A stretch of DNA of 64,000 bases from Modestobacter marinus (GCF_011758655.1 NZ_JAAMPA010000001.1:3038001-3102000); one strand, 5' to 3'; positions 35,234 to 43,946 are shown, numbered from the stretch's first letter. Numbers and translations are program-made. Notes: generated by a model not told the origin, from the letters alone.

Positions 35234-35631
35234 CCGAGACCAGGACCGGGGCCTCCACGGAGCCCGGCGCGCGGGGCTGGCTGTCCCGCAAGCTCCAGAA
35301 GCTCACCGCCGACGACCGGGCCGTCGACGCCCAGGAACTCCGCTCGGGGGTGGCGTCCGCCGGCTGCTCGGCGGTCAGCTCCTGCCGCAAGGGCGAGGTC
35401 GTGACGGTCACCGGCCGGCTGAAGTCCGTCGTCTACACCCCGCGCGAGACCGTGCCCACCCTGGAGGCCGAGCTCTTCGACGGATCCGGGTCGGTCACGC
35501 TGGTCTGGCTGGGCCGCCGCCGCATCCCCGGCATCGAACCCGGCCGCCGGCTCACCGCGCGCGGGCGGTTCGCGGCCTTCGAGGGCCGGCAGGTCATCTA
35601 CAACCCCTGGTACGAGCTGAGCGCCGGGTGA
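35230..35631 (+). CDS. OB-fold nucleic-acid-binding protein
   Basis: The 133-residue protein carries a single OB fold: VVTVTGRLKSVVYTPRE, then LEAELFDGSGSVTLVWLGRR, then LTARGRFAAFEGRQVIYNP. This is the anticodon-binding/RecG-like type (tRNA_anti). It corresponds to Rv2694c. The substrate is presumably single-stranded nucleic acid, but function is unknown. GTG overlaps the previous stop codon by four bases, and a -10-like TACCCT is six bases before it. DUF3159 follows after about 40 bases with its own ribosome-binding site. Confidence 0.87.
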   Translation: MTETRTGASTEPGARGWLSRKLQKLTADDRAVDAQELRSGVASAGCSAVSSCRKGEVVTVTGRLKSVVYTPRETVPTLEAELFDGSGSVTLVWLGRRRIPGIEPGRRLTARGRFAAFEGRQVIYNPWYELSAG

Positions 35632-35670
35632 CCCGGTCGTCGATGCGCGCATGACCGGAGGGACCCGGCG

Positions 35671-36477
35671 GTGAGCGAGCCCGGGAGCGGGGGGACGACG
35701 TTCGACCGCCACCTGGTGCTGGACCAGCTGGGTGGCTGGCGCGGCATGGTCGACGCCTCGCTGCCCACGATCGCGTTCATCGTGGCCAACTCGGTGGGCG
35801 GGCTGACCGTCGGCATCTGGGCGGCCCTCGCCTCCGCCGTCCTGGTGTTCCTGCTGCGGCTGCTCCGGCGCGAGAGCCTCCAGCAGGCCGTCAGCGGGCT
35901 GTTCGCCGTCGGCGTCGCCGTGGCGATCGCCGCGTACTCCGGGCAGGCCCGGGACTTCTTCGTGCTGGGCATCGTGCGCAACGCCGGGATCGCCCTGATC
36001 CTGCTGGCCTCGATCCCCTTCCGCCGTCCCCTGGTCGGCGTGATCGCCGAGTTCCTGGCGCCCAGCCACCTGGGGGCCCTGTCCACCCACCGGCTGCCGT
36101 CGCTGCGCGACCGCGTGCGGCGGGACCCGGCCGCAACGGTGCCGATGGAGGGCGCCGCCGCGGTACCGGTCGAGGGCGGCGCCACGGTGCCGGTCGCCGC
36201 CGGCGAGCGGGCACCGGACCCGGAACCGGAGCAGCACTGGCGCGAGGACCCGCGGATGCTGCGGGCCTACGGCTGGCTGACCGTGCTGTGGGCCGCGGTG
36301 TTCGCTCTCCGGGCCGTCGTCCAGGGAGTCTTCTACCTGCGCGACGAGGTCGAGCTGCTGGCGACGTCCTCGCTGGTGCTGGGCCTGCCGCTCACGGCGG
36401 CCGAGCTGGTGGTCACCCTGTGGGTGGTGGCCCGGCTGCACCGGCACCGTTCGGCGGAGCAGCCCCCCGCCTCCTGA
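35671..36477 (+). CDS. DUF3159 membrane protein
   Basis: The 268-residue protein has about six transmembrane segments in two groups (residues about 30-115 and 195-255). It contains the family-typical LGGWRGMVDASLPTIAFIVA. Between the groups lies a loop with three imperfect eight-residue repeats (ATVPMEGA, AAVPVEGG, ATVPVAAG). The GTG at 35671 follows GGAGGGACCC. It is equivalent to Rv2693c and converges on ceoC. Transport or sensing roles have been suggested only by topology; function is unknown. Confidence 0.9.
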   Translation: MSEPGSGGTTFDRHLVLDQLGGWRGMVDASLPTIAFIVANSVGGLTVGIWAALASAVLVFLLRLLRRESLQQAVSGLFAVGVAVAIAAYSGQARDFFVLGIVRNAGIALILLASIPFRRPLVGVIAEFLAPSHLGALSTHRLPSLRDRVRRDPAATVPMEGAAAVPVEGGATVPVAAGERAPDPEPEQHWREDPRMLRAYGWLTVLWAAVFALRAVVQGVFYLRDEVELLATSSLVLGLPLTAAELVVTLWVVARLHRHRSAEQPPAS

Positions 36478-36499
36478 CGGATCCTCGCCGGCTCGGCGC

Positions 36500-37168
36500 T
36501 CAGCAGCTGCCGTCGGGGCACATGACCGCCTGGAGCTGCTCCTCGATGTCGCCGTGGGTGACGAACAGCAGCTCGTCGCCGGCCTCGAGCGGCTCGTCGG
36601 GGTCGGGGCTGATCACCCGGTCGCCGCGCAGGATGGTGGTCAGCACGGTCTCCCGGGGCAGCGGGACCTCGCGCACCGGCCGGCCCACCCACGGGGTGTC
36701 CTCGGCCAGGGTGATCTCGACCAGGTTCGCCGCGCCCTTGCGGAAGCTCATCAGCCGGACGACGTCGCCCACGGTGACCGCCTCCTCCACCAGGGCGGCG
36801 AGCACCCGCGGGGTCGAGACGGCGACGTCCACGCCCCAGGCCTCGGTGTAGAGCCACTCGTTGCGCGGGTCCTTGACCCGGGCCACCACCCGGGCGACGG
36901 CGAACTCGGTCTTGGCCAGCAGCGAGACCACCAGGTTGGCCTTGTCGTCGCCGGTGGCGGCGATGACCACGTCGCAGGTGGCCAGCTGGGCCTCCTCCAG
37001 GGAGGAGACCTCGCAGGCGTCGGCCTGGACCCACTCGGCGCCGGGCACGGCCCGCGGCTTGACCCGGGAGCCGTTCCGCTCGATGAGCATCACGGCGTGG
37101 CCGTTGCCCAGCAGCTCGGTGGCGATGGACCGGCCGACCGCACCGGCCCCCACGATGGCGACGCGCAT
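36500..37168 (-). CDS. ceoC: TrkA-type K+ regulatory protein, CeoC-like (RCK_N + RCK_C)
   Basis: The 222-residue protein has a Rossmann NAD-binding RCK_N domain (MRVAIVGAGAVGRSIATELL, Asp/Glu at the end of strand 2 in MLIERN). A C-terminal RCK_C domain follows (about 140-215, with LPRETVLTTILRGDRVISP). Such subunits gate Trk/Ktr potassium transporters in response to nucleotides. It follows ceoB with a one-base overlap (TGATG). No TrkH/TrkG pore gene is in the window; the adjacent transporter is of APC/KimA type. The C terminus ends in two Cys residues (CPDGSC), perhaps redox or metal sensitive. Confidence 0.9.
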   Translation of the reverse strand: MRVAIVGAGAVGRSIATELLGNGHAVMLIERNGSRVKPRAVPGAEWVQADACEVSSLEEAQLATCDVVIAATGDDKANLVVSLLAKTEFAVARVVARVKDPRNEWLYTEAWGVDVAVSTPRVLAALVEEAVTVGDVVRLMSFRKGAANLVEITLAEDTPWVGRPVREVPLPRETVLTTILRGDRVISPDPDEPLEAGDELLFVTHGDIEEQLQAVMCPDGSC

Positions 37169-37836
37169 CAGTGCTGCCCTCCTGCGGGACCCTGCTCGAC
37201 GGTCTGGTGCACCCGGTCGGTCAGCTCGTCGGTGGCGGCGACGACGAGGTGGTCGCCGGTCTGCAGCACGGTGCTCGGGGTGGGCAGCTGGGCCTCGCCG
37301 AAGCGCACCAGCCAGGCCGCCCGCGCCCCGGAGGCGGTCTCCAGCTCGGCCAGCGGCCGGCCGACCCAGCCGTCGGTGACGGTGATCCGCATCAGCAGCA
37401 CCGTGCCGGTGGGCTCCCGCCAGATCTCGGTCACCTTCACCGAGAGCAGCTCACGCATCAGCCGGCTGACCGTCCACGGGACGGTGGCGACGCTGGGGAT
37501 GCCCATCCGCTCGTAGACCTCGGCCCGCTTGGAGTCGTAGATCCGGGCGACGACGTGCTCGACACCGAAGGTCTCCCGGGCGACCCGGGCGGCGATGATG
37601 TTGGAGTTGTCGCCGCTGCTGACCGCGGCGAAGGCGCCGGCGGAGTCGATGCCGGCGTCCAGCAGGGTCTGCCGGTCGAAGCCCAGCCCGGTGACCTGGC
37701 GGCCGCCGAACTCCGGGCCGAGCCGGCGGAAGGCCTCGGGGTCCTGGTCGATCACCGCGACGCTGTGACCGATCGTCTCGAGCCGCCGGGCGATCGCCGA
37801 GCCGACGCGGCCGCAGCCCATCACGACCACGTGCAC
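37168..37836 (-). CDS. ceoB: TrkA-type K+ regulatory protein, CeoB-like
   Basis: The 222-residue protein starts VHVVVMGCGRVGSAIARRL, an RCK_N Rossmann motif. It contains SGDNSNIIAARVARETFGVE, nearly identical in style to mycobacterial CeoB, and an RCK_C domain at the C terminus. GTG 37836 is preferred over the GTG three codons earlier because GGGTGGGACA then precedes it and the family start is matched. Together with CeoC it probably forms a hetero-octameric or tetrameric ring controlling a K+ transporter. The divergent KimA-like gene, 190 bases away, is the obvious candidate partner. Confidence 0.9.
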   Translation of the reverse strand: MHVVVMGCGRVGSAIARRLETIGHSVAVIDQDPEAFRRLGPEFGGRQVTGLGFDRQTLLDAGIDSAGAFAAVSSGDNSNIIAARVARETFGVEHVVARIYDSKRAEVYERMGIPSVATVPWTVSRLMRELLSVKVTEIWREPTGTVLLMRITVTDGWVGRPLAELETASGARAAWLVRFGEAQLPTPSTVLQTGDHLVVAATDELTDRVHQTVEQGPAGGQH

Positions 37837-38013
37837 CTGTCCCACCCCGTCTGCTGCATCCGTGCCGCCCCTGCGGACCGCCGGGGCGTACAGCGCGCGA
37901 ACGTACACCCGAAGCAGGCCCGTCGTGGCACACCCCGGCGGCCCGACAGGCGCCTGGGCGGCTCGTGTGAGTGAGGTCGCCCCGGATCGGCCCAACGGCG
38001 GGCCCAGCGTCCG

Positions 38014-38019
38014 TACCAT
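38014..38019 (+). promoter_or_regulatory. -10 box of a probable leaderless APC-transporter transcript
   Basis: TACCAT lies seven bases before the GTG at 38027, and no Shine-Dalgarno is visible. Confidence 0.55.
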
Positions 38020-38026
38020 CGCCGCC

Positions 38027-40057
38027 GTGCCAACCCTGTCCGACCTCGGACAACTCCCGAAACGGCTCGTCCTCGGCCGGCCGGTCCGCAGTGACCGCGC
38101 CGGTGAGTCGCTGCTCCCCAAGCACCTCGCGCTGCCGATCTTCGCCAGCGACCCGCTCTCCTCCGTCGCCTACGCGACGCAGGAGATCCTGATCTTCCTG
38201 ACGCTGGCCGGGACGTCGTTCCTGTTCCTCACCCCGTGGCTGGCCGCGCTCGTGGTCGTGCTGCTGGCCGTCGTCGTCCTCTCCTACCGCCAGGTGGTGC
38301 ACGCCTACCCCTCGGGCGGTGGCGACTACGAGGTGGCGATGAAGAACCACGGCCAGTTCGCCGGCCTGGTCGTCGCCAGTGCGCTGCTCGTGGACTACGT
38401 GCTCACCGTCGCGGTGTCGGTGAGCTCCGGCACGGACAACATCATCTCCGCGTTCCCGGAGCTCGCCGAGCACCGGGTCGCCATCGCCGTGGGCCTGGTG
38501 GGGCTGCTCGTGGCGGTCAACCTGCGCGGGGTGCGCGAGTCGGGCAAGACCTTCGCGATCCCGACCTACGCGTTCATCGCCTGCATCCTGGTGATGATCG
38601 GCACCGGTCTGATCCGGGAGCTGTTCACCGACGGGGACGTGGTGGCCGAGAGCGCGGGCTACGCGATCCAGCCCGAGCCCGGCTACGAGCAGGTGACCGG
38701 CCTGGCGCTGATCTTCTTCGTGCTGCGGGCCTTCGCCTCGGGCTGCACGGCGCTCACCGGGGTGGAGGCGATCGCCAACGGCGTGCCGGCGTTCCGCCCG
38801 CCGAAGAGCAGGAACGCGGCGACGACGCTGGCGCTGATGGGCGGCATCGCCGCCACGATGTTCGCCGGCGTCACGGCGATGGCGCTGCTCGCGGACGTGA
38901 AGTACGTGGAGAACGCCTGCGACCTCGTGGGCTTCCCCTGCGAGGACCAGCCGCAGCGGACCGTGATCGCGCAGGTGGCCGCGGCCACCTTCGGCGGCGC
39001 GGACTCCCTGGGCTTCTACCTCGTCCAGGCGGCGACGGCGCTGGTGCTGATCCTGGCGGCCAACACGGCGTTCAACGGCTTCCCGCTGCTGGGCTCGGTG
39101 CTCGCGCAGGACCGGTTCATGCCGCGGCAGCTGCACACCCGCGGCGACAAGCTGGTCTACAGCAACGGCATCCTGCTGCTCGCCGGGTTCGCGATCCTGC
39201 TGCTGGTCGTCTTCGACGCCGACTCCACCAAGCTGATCCAGATGTACATCGTGGGCGTCTTCACCAGCTTCTCGATCGGCCAGTGGGGCATGGTGCGGCA
39301 CTGGAACCGGGAGCTGCGCACCGAGACCGAGCCCGCCGCCCGCGGCCGGATGCAGCGCTCCCGGGTGATCAACGCCGTCGGCGGCACGCTGACCAGCGTC
39401 GTCCTGCTCATCGTCGTGGTGACCAAGTTCGCCGGCGGGGCGTGGATCGTGATCGCCGCGATGCCGGTGATCTTCCTGCTGATGCGGGCGATCAACCGGC
39501 ACTACTCCCACGTCGCCTCCCAGCTGGTGCCCGACAGCGACGCGCGGACCAAGCCGAGCAAGGTGCACGCCGTCGTCCTGGTCTCCAAGGTGCACAAGCC
39601 GACGCTGCGGGCGCTCGCCTTCGCCCGGGCCACCCGGCCCGACGTGCTGACCGCGCTGACGGTCAACGTGGACGACGCCGACACCCGCGCGCTGCAGCAG
39701 GACTGGGAGCGCTACGACATCCCGCTGCCGCTGACCGTGCTGGAGTCGCCGTTCCGGGAGATCACCCGCCCGGTCCTGGACTTCGTCAAGGACATCCGGC
39801 GCTCCAGCCCGCGCGAGCTGGTCGTGGTGTTCGTGCCGCAGTACGTGGTGGGGCACTGGTGGGAGAACCTGCTGCACAACCAGAGCGCGCTGCGGCTGCG
39901 CACCCGGCTGCAGTTCCTGCCCGGCGTGATGATCACCAGCGTGCCCTGGCAGCTGGAGAGCTCGCTGGGCCAGGAGGGCGGGAACGGCGGCGGCCCGGCC
40001 CCCGGCGACCTGCGGCGCGGGCTGACCTCCGAGGCGGAGCAGACGCCCTATGGCTGA
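38027..40057 (+). CDS. APC-superfamily transporter, KimA/YdaO-like (candidate K+ importer)
   Basis: The 676-residue protein has about 12 transmembrane helices up to residue 500 and a cytoplasmic C-terminal domain of about 170 residues. The N-terminal part LPIFASDPLSSVAYATQEIL resembles the opening of KimA (YdaO), a c-di-AMP-regulated H+/K+ symporter. FASGCTALTGVEAIANGVPA and NTAFNGFPLL are further family segments. M. tuberculosis Rv2690c has the same neighbourhood. The divergent ceoB-ceoC pair, K+-channel-type regulatory subunits, supports a potassium role. GTG 38027 follows a -10-like TACCAT by seven bases. The 3' end overlaps the methyltransferase gene by eight bases. Confidence 0.85.
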   Translation: MPTLSDLGQLPKRLVLGRPVRSDRAGESLLPKHLALPIFASDPLSSVAYATQEILIFLTLAGTSFLFLTPWLAALVVVLLAVVVLSYRQVVHAYPSGGGDYEVAMKNHGQFAGLVVASALLVDYVLTVAVSVSSGTDNIISAFPELAEHRVAIAVGLVGLLVAVNLRGVRESGKTFAIPTYAFIACILVMIGTGLIRELFTDGDVVAESAGYAIQPEPGYEQVTGLALIFFVLRAFASGCTALTGVEAIANGVPAFRPPKSRNAATTLALMGGIAATMFAGVTAMALLADVKYVENACDLVGFPCEDQPQRTVIAQVAAATFGGADSLGFYLVQAATALVLILAANTAFNGFPLLGSVLAQDRFMPRQLHTRGDKLVYSNGILLLAGFAILLLVVFDADSTKLIQMYIVGVFTSFSIGQWGMVRHWNRELRTETEPAARGRMQRSRVINAVGGTLTSVVLLIVVVTKFAGGAWIVIAAMPVIFLLMRAINRHYSHVASQLVPDSDARTKPSKVHAVVLVSKVHKPTLRALAFARATRPDVLTALTVNVDDADTRALQQDWERYDIPLPLTVLESPFREITRPVLDFVKDIRRSSPRELVVVFVPQYVVGHWWENLLHNQSALRLRTRLQFLPGVMITSVPWQLESSLGQEGGNGGGPAPGDLRRGLTSEAEQTPYG

Positions 40058-41336
40058 TCGCCGCCGTCCGGCCGCCCGCCCGCAGCGACAGGCGCCCGAC
40101 GTGCACGGCGGCTGGGTGGGCCGCAGGTTCGAGGTGACCGTCGGCCCCGTGGCGCACGGCGGGCACTGCGTGGCCCGGCACGAGGGCCGGGTGGTCTTCG
40201 TGCGGCACACGCTGCCCGGCGAGCGGGTGGTCGTCGAGGTGACCGAGGACCGGCAGAAGGGCTTCTGCCGCGGCGACGCCGTCGAGGTGCTCGAGCCGGC
40301 GGCGGACCGGGTCGAGCGACCCTGCCCGTACAGCGGGCCCGGGCGGTGCGGCGGCTGCGACTGGCAGCACGTCAGCCACGCCGGCCAGCTCGGGCTCAAG
40401 GCCGACGTCGTCCGCGAGCAGCTGTCCCGGCTCGCCGGGCTGGACGTCGACGTCACCGTCGAGGCGCTGCCCGGCGGGCCGCTGCGCTGGCGGTCCCGGG
40501 CCCGGTTCGCCGTCGACCGCACCGGGTCGCCCGGGTTGCGGCGGCACCGCTCGCACGACGTCGTCCCGCTCGACGACTGCCCGATCACCGCCGAGCCCGC
40601 CGCCCGGGCGGTGCTGGCCCGGCGCTGGCTGGACGCCGGCGCCGTGGACGTCGCCCTCGACTCGGCCGGCGTCGTGACGACGACGACGCTGGACCGGCGT
40701 GGCCGCCCGCTGGAGACCCAGGTGCTGCGCCCCGGGGCCGAGGTGCCCGAGGAGCCGGCCGGGCGGGCGCAGCGGACCGCCGGTGGCCGGGACTGGGAGG
40801 TCGAGGGCACCGGCTTCTGGCAGGTGCACCCGGCCGCCGCCGACGCGCTCGTGGGCGCGGTCCTCGACTTCGCCGCGGTGCAGCCGGGGGAGACGGTGCT
40901 GGACCTCTACGCCGGGGCGGGCCTGTTCGGCGGGGCGCTGGCGCCCGGGGTGGGTGCGGCGGGCCGGGTGGTCTGCGTGGAGTCCGACGCCGCGGCCTGC
41001 GCCGCCGCCGACGCCAACCTCGCCGACCTGCCGCAGGCCGAGGTCTGGCAGGGCGACGTGGACGCCCCCGGGCTGACCGAGCTGCTCGGTGACCTCGGCC
41101 GCCCCGACGTCGTCGTGCTGGACCCGCCGCGGGCGGGTGCCGGGCAGGACGTCAGCGGGGTGCTCGCCGGGTCCGGTGCCCGCGCCGTGGTCTACGTCGC
41201 CTGCGACCCGGCGTCGCTGGCCCGGGACGTCGCCGCGTTCGCCCGGGCCGGCTACCGGCTGGCCGGGCTGCGGGCCTTCGACTGCTTCCCGATGACCCAC
41301 CACGTCGAATGTGTTGCGCTGCTGGTCAGGGCGTAG
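40050..41336 (+). CDS. TRAM-domain RNA (uracil-5)-methyltransferase-like protein
   Basis: The 428-residue protein has an N-terminal TRAM RNA-binding domain (about 20-80) and a cysteine-rich segment CPYSGPGRCGGCDWQHV that may bind an iron-sulfur cluster as in RlmD. A class I SAM fold follows (LDLYAGAGLFGGAL), with the catalytic DPPRAG, the nucleophilic Cys in VYVACDPASL, and the general base Glu in PMTHHVECVALL. It probably makes 5-methyluridine in tRNA or rRNA. It corresponds to Rv2689c. ATG 40050 overlaps the transporter by eight bases, so expression is coupled. Confidence 0.92.
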   Translation: MADRRRPAARPQRQAPDVHGGWVGRRFEVTVGPVAHGGHCVARHEGRVVFVRHTLPGERVVVEVTEDRQKGFCRGDAVEVLEPAADRVERPCPYSGPGRCGGCDWQHVSHAGQLGLKADVVREQLSRLAGLDVDVTVEALPGGPLRWRSRARFAVDRTGSPGLRRHRSHDVVPLDDCPITAEPAARAVLARRWLDAGAVDVALDSAGVVTTTTLDRRGRPLETQVLRPGAEVPEEPAGRAQRTAGGRDWEVEGTGFWQVHPAAADALVGAVLDFAAVQPGETVLDLYAGAGLFGGALAPGVGAAGRVVCVESDAAACAAADANLADLPQAEVWQGDVDAPGLTELLGDLGRPDVVVLDPPRAGAGQDVSGVLAGSGARAVVYVACDPASLARDVAAFARAGYRLAGLRAFDCFPMTHHVECVALLVRA

Positions 41337-41499
41337 ACGTCCAGGTCAGCGCCACGACTGGTTCCGCAGGTCGCCGCGGATGAGTGCACGGACCAGCGCC
41401 TTCCCGGCGGTGTTCTGGCGCACCAGTGGCGCACGACGAGGCGCACCGCACCATCCGACTCGACTACCGTCCGCACCCACATCACAACGTGGGGGAACG

Positions 41500-42723
41500 A
41501 TGAAGCGCACGACCTTGGCACTGGCCGTCCTGCTCGCCCTCACGGGGTGTGGGGGCGAAGACCCTGTCGGGGCGACGTCCACCCCCAACGCGGCCGTCGT
41601 CATGCTCGCTGGGACTGCCGGACCAGCCGGGGACACCGACATCGGGTGGACCACCGCTGACACCGTGGCAGCCAAGGCCACGTCGAAGGCCGGGGGCACG
41701 AACACGGACACCGCGGCCATCTCGGTGTCACGGGCGGTGCCGACCCCGGGCGTCCAGTCCCTGGCGCTCACCCAGGTGGAGAGGGTCACCCGACTCGGGC
41801 GGCTGATCGGCGCACTGCGCCCCGCTCCGTCCAGGACGCTGCCGACCCCGCCGTGGGACCTGCACCCGAACACCCCGGCCACCCTCGCCGAGGAAGCCAC
41901 CTACCTCAGCGAGCTCGACGCGGCCAGCCCGCGCGTGCACGTCGTCACCATCGGCACGTCCGCTCTGGGGCGCCCGATCCGCGCTGTCCTCGTCGGCCCC
42001 CCGCGCACCCGCGACAAGATCCGGGCGACCAACGTGGCGATGGTCATGGGCGGCCACCACGGCGACGAGTGGGCCGGCCGGGAAGCGATCTTCTCGCACA
42101 TGCGCGACCACGCCGCCGGCAACGACACCGAGACCATCGTCTACCTGCCCACGGTCAACCCCGACGGCTTCCTGATCCCCGACCGGAGACTCGCCAACGG
42201 CATCGACCCGAACCGGCTGTGGAACTCCACCGGCGCCAACCAGACGACGAACGGGACCGCCTACCAGCCGGAGCAGCAGGCGGTGCGTCAGGCGATCTTG
42301 GCCTGGCACCCCCGCCTCATCCTCGACACCCACGAGTACGGCGCCCCGGCGGACTCCACGTCGGGCATCCTGCGCTTCGACCCGGGCACGGTGAACCCGA
42401 CCGGCACCCCGGCGGGTGTCGTGAGCGCTGCTGGCGCGGTGCTCGCCGCGATGAAGACCGCGGCCACCGACGCGGGACACACGACCGCTCGCTACAACGG
42501 CTCGATCCCCGACGACGGCGCCACGCAGGCATGGAAGCGGGGCGGCATCCCCTCGGTGTTCACCGAGTCCCCGCAGGACGCCTCCGCCGGCCTGGCCCTG
42601 CGCCGCGCTCAGCAGCTGACCACGCTGGCCGCCTTCCAGACGTACATGCGGGACAACGCCGCCACCCTGGCGTCGCTCGCTGCTGCCGCCACCTGGTACA
42701 GCGGCTACACCCCCACCATCTGA
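41500..42723 (+). CDS. M14-family zinc carboxypeptidase-like lipoprotein
   Basis: The 407-residue protein has a lipobox (ALTGC, Cys17) after a short hydrophobic signal, so it should be a surface lipoprotein. The peptidase domain begins near residue 130. Zn ligands are in HHGDEW (about 187-192) and a later His in LDTHEYGAP (about 279), and a candidate catalytic Glu is in VFTESP. It resembles M14 succinylglutamate-desuccinylase-like or peptidoglycan carboxypeptidases; the substrate is unknown. The ATG has GGGGGAACG upstream, and that site is part of a CCCAC...GTGGG stem (41476-41493). The gene is absent from the mycobacterial order as I recall it and looks like an accessory addition. Confidence 0.85.
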   Translation: MKRTTLALAVLLALTGCGGEDPVGATSTPNAAVVMLAGTAGPAGDTDIGWTTADTVAAKATSKAGGTNTDTAAISVSRAVPTPGVQSLALTQVERVTRLGRLIGALRPAPSRTLPTPPWDLHPNTPATLAEEATYLSELDAASPRVHVVTIGTSALGRPIRAVLVGPPRTRDKIRATNVAMVMGGHHGDEWAGREAIFSHMRDHAAGNDTETIVYLPTVNPDGFLIPDRRLANGIDPNRLWNSTGANQTTNGTAYQPEQQAVRQAILAWHPRLILDTHEYGAPADSTSGILRFDPGTVNPTGTPAGVVSAAGAVLAAMKTAATDAGHTTARYNGSIPDDGATQAWKRGGIPSVFTESPQDASAGLALRRAQQLTTLAAFQTYMRDNAATLASLAAAATWYSGYTPTI

Positions 42724-42966
42724 CCCACTCCGCTCGTCCACACCCGCACGGCCACTCGGCTGGCCGGGGCCGTCGTCCTGCCTGCGAGGACCCACGTCGG
42801 CGAACCCGAGCAGCGCCTGGGACCTCGTCCCCTCCGGGCGCGTCCCTTCAAGGGCGACGGCGTCATCCCGGTCGCCGGGAACCTGCGCCTGCCGTTCATG
42901 CAGCGCATCACCCGGGTCGACGGCCGCCAGATCCACCCCTGGAGGTGCCGCAGTCGGATCAGCGCG

Positions 42967-43104
42967 TCAGAGAGGTGTACGACCGGCGTCCTCGCGCGGC
43001 AGGGCCCACCGGTCGTCGGCGCGGCGGATGAGGAAGTCGGCGAGCAGGAACGCCTCGTGCACGGCCTCGGCGATCAGCTCACGGACGTTGCGGAAGGTGG
43101 TCAC
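42967..43104 (-). CDS. 45-residue small protein
   Basis: GTG 43104, preceded by CCGGAGGCCCGAC (GGAGG with seven-base spacing), opens a 45-codon frame. The predicted helix-rich sequence begins VTTFRNVRELIAEAVHEAFL and continues LADFLIRRADDRWALPR, amphipathic and acidic-basic balanced. The strong ribosome-binding site and protein-like composition make it a good candidate real gene. I know no family. It lies downstream of, and on the same strand as, the SAM methyltransferase gene, 160 bases apart. Confidence 0.55.
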   Translation of the reverse strand: MTTFRNVRELIAEAVHEAFLLADFLIRRADDRWALPREDAGRTPL

Positions 43105-43264
43105 GTCGGGCCTCCGGTGCTGCCGAGTGCCTGTGGGTCCGGATCGGCCCGCGAGCGGTCCCTGTGTTCCAGGTCACCCTCAGCATCGGCGGCTGCGCGC
43201 CTCCTCCGTACCGTCGTCGGGTGCGCCCTCACTCGCGCGGGGGTGGCCGGCGCGGGATGGGGCG

Positions 43265-43933
43265 TCACGACCGGACGGCCAGCAGGTGCGCCTGACGGCT
43301 CTTCTCGTGCGGGAGCTCCGGCTCGCGCAGCACCCGGGCCCGGACGGCGAACCCCGCCTCGGTCAGCTCCCGGACGACCCGGTCGGGGTCCATCCGCCAC
43401 ATGCGCAGCGAGACGTCGTGGCCGTAGCCCTGCCGGTGGTGGACCGGCACGTCGTCGGCCGCCTGGAACGCCATCAGCAGCGGCGCCCCGGGGCGCAGCA
43501 CCCGGGCGCACTCGGCGAAGACCGCGGGCTGCCGTTCCGGAGGGGTGTGGATCACCGAGTACCAGGCGAGCGCCCCGGCCAGTGACGCGTCCGCCAGCGG
43601 CAGCGACGCCAGCGCGCCGACCTCGAACCGCAGTCGTGGGTGCCGGCGGCGGGCGACGGCGAGCATGCCGGGGGAGAGGTCGACGCCGAACGCGTCCAGC
43701 CCCAGGGCGTCGAGGTGCGCGGTGAGCCGGCCCGGCCCGCAGCCGAGGTCGCCGACCGGACCGCCGCCTCCGGCCAGCACCTGCTCGGCGAAGACGCCGA
43801 GCACGGCCCGGTCCAGCGGCGTCTCCGCGAGCGTTCCCTCCACCAGCTCGGCGTAGGAGTCGGCCACCGTGTCGTAGGCGGTGCGGGCCTCGGTCACGTG
43901 GTCGGGCTCGGTCACGCCGTCCGTCTCGGTCAC
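43265..43933 (-). CDS. Class I SAM-dependent methyltransferase
   Basis: The 222-residue protein has the SAM-binding motif VGDLGCGPGRLTAHLDALG (about 58-76), then GVDLSPGMLAVARR and the motif-IV region LAGALAWYSVIHTPPE. Such UbiE/methyltransf_11-type enzymes methylate small molecules; the substrate cannot be told. The N terminus consists of three 18-base repeats, each starting with GTGACCGAG (43933, 43915 and 43897), so three equivalent start codons exist. A TAGGTT box lies seven bases before the first, favouring a leaderless mRNA from 43933. It diverges from a small unknown gene. Confidence 0.88.
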   Translation of the reverse strand: MTETDGVTEPDHVTEARTAYDTVADSYAELVEGTLAETPLDRAVLGVFAEQVLAGGGGPVGDLGCGPGRLTAHLDALGLDAFGVDLSPGMLAVARRRHPRLRFEVGALASLPLADASLAGALAWYSVIHTPPERQPAVFAECARVLRPGAPLLMAFQAADDVPVHHRQGYGHDVSLRMWRMDPDRVVRELTEAGFAVRARVLREPELPHEKSRQAHLLAVRS

Positions 43934-43940
43934 GCCGCGC

Positions 43941-43946
43941 AACCTA
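43941..43946 (-). promoter_or_regulatory. -10 box of a probable leaderless methyltransferase transcript
   Basis: TAGGTT on the minus strand lies seven bases before the GTG at 43933, with no Shine-Dalgarno. Confidence 0.5.

Noticed and set aside
37451-40810. Very long open frame (over 1,100 codons) on the minus strand opposite the APC transporter and TRAM methyltransferase genes
   Set aside because: It is antisense to two well-recognised genes, is composed of low-complexity Arg/Gly/His/Gln runs, and is explained by GC-rich codon bias in the real genes.
42724-42966. Possible gene remnant between the M14 lipoprotein and the 45-residue gene
   Set aside because: All frames give only Arg/Pro/Gly-rich sequence; I cannot support a coding or pseudogene call.
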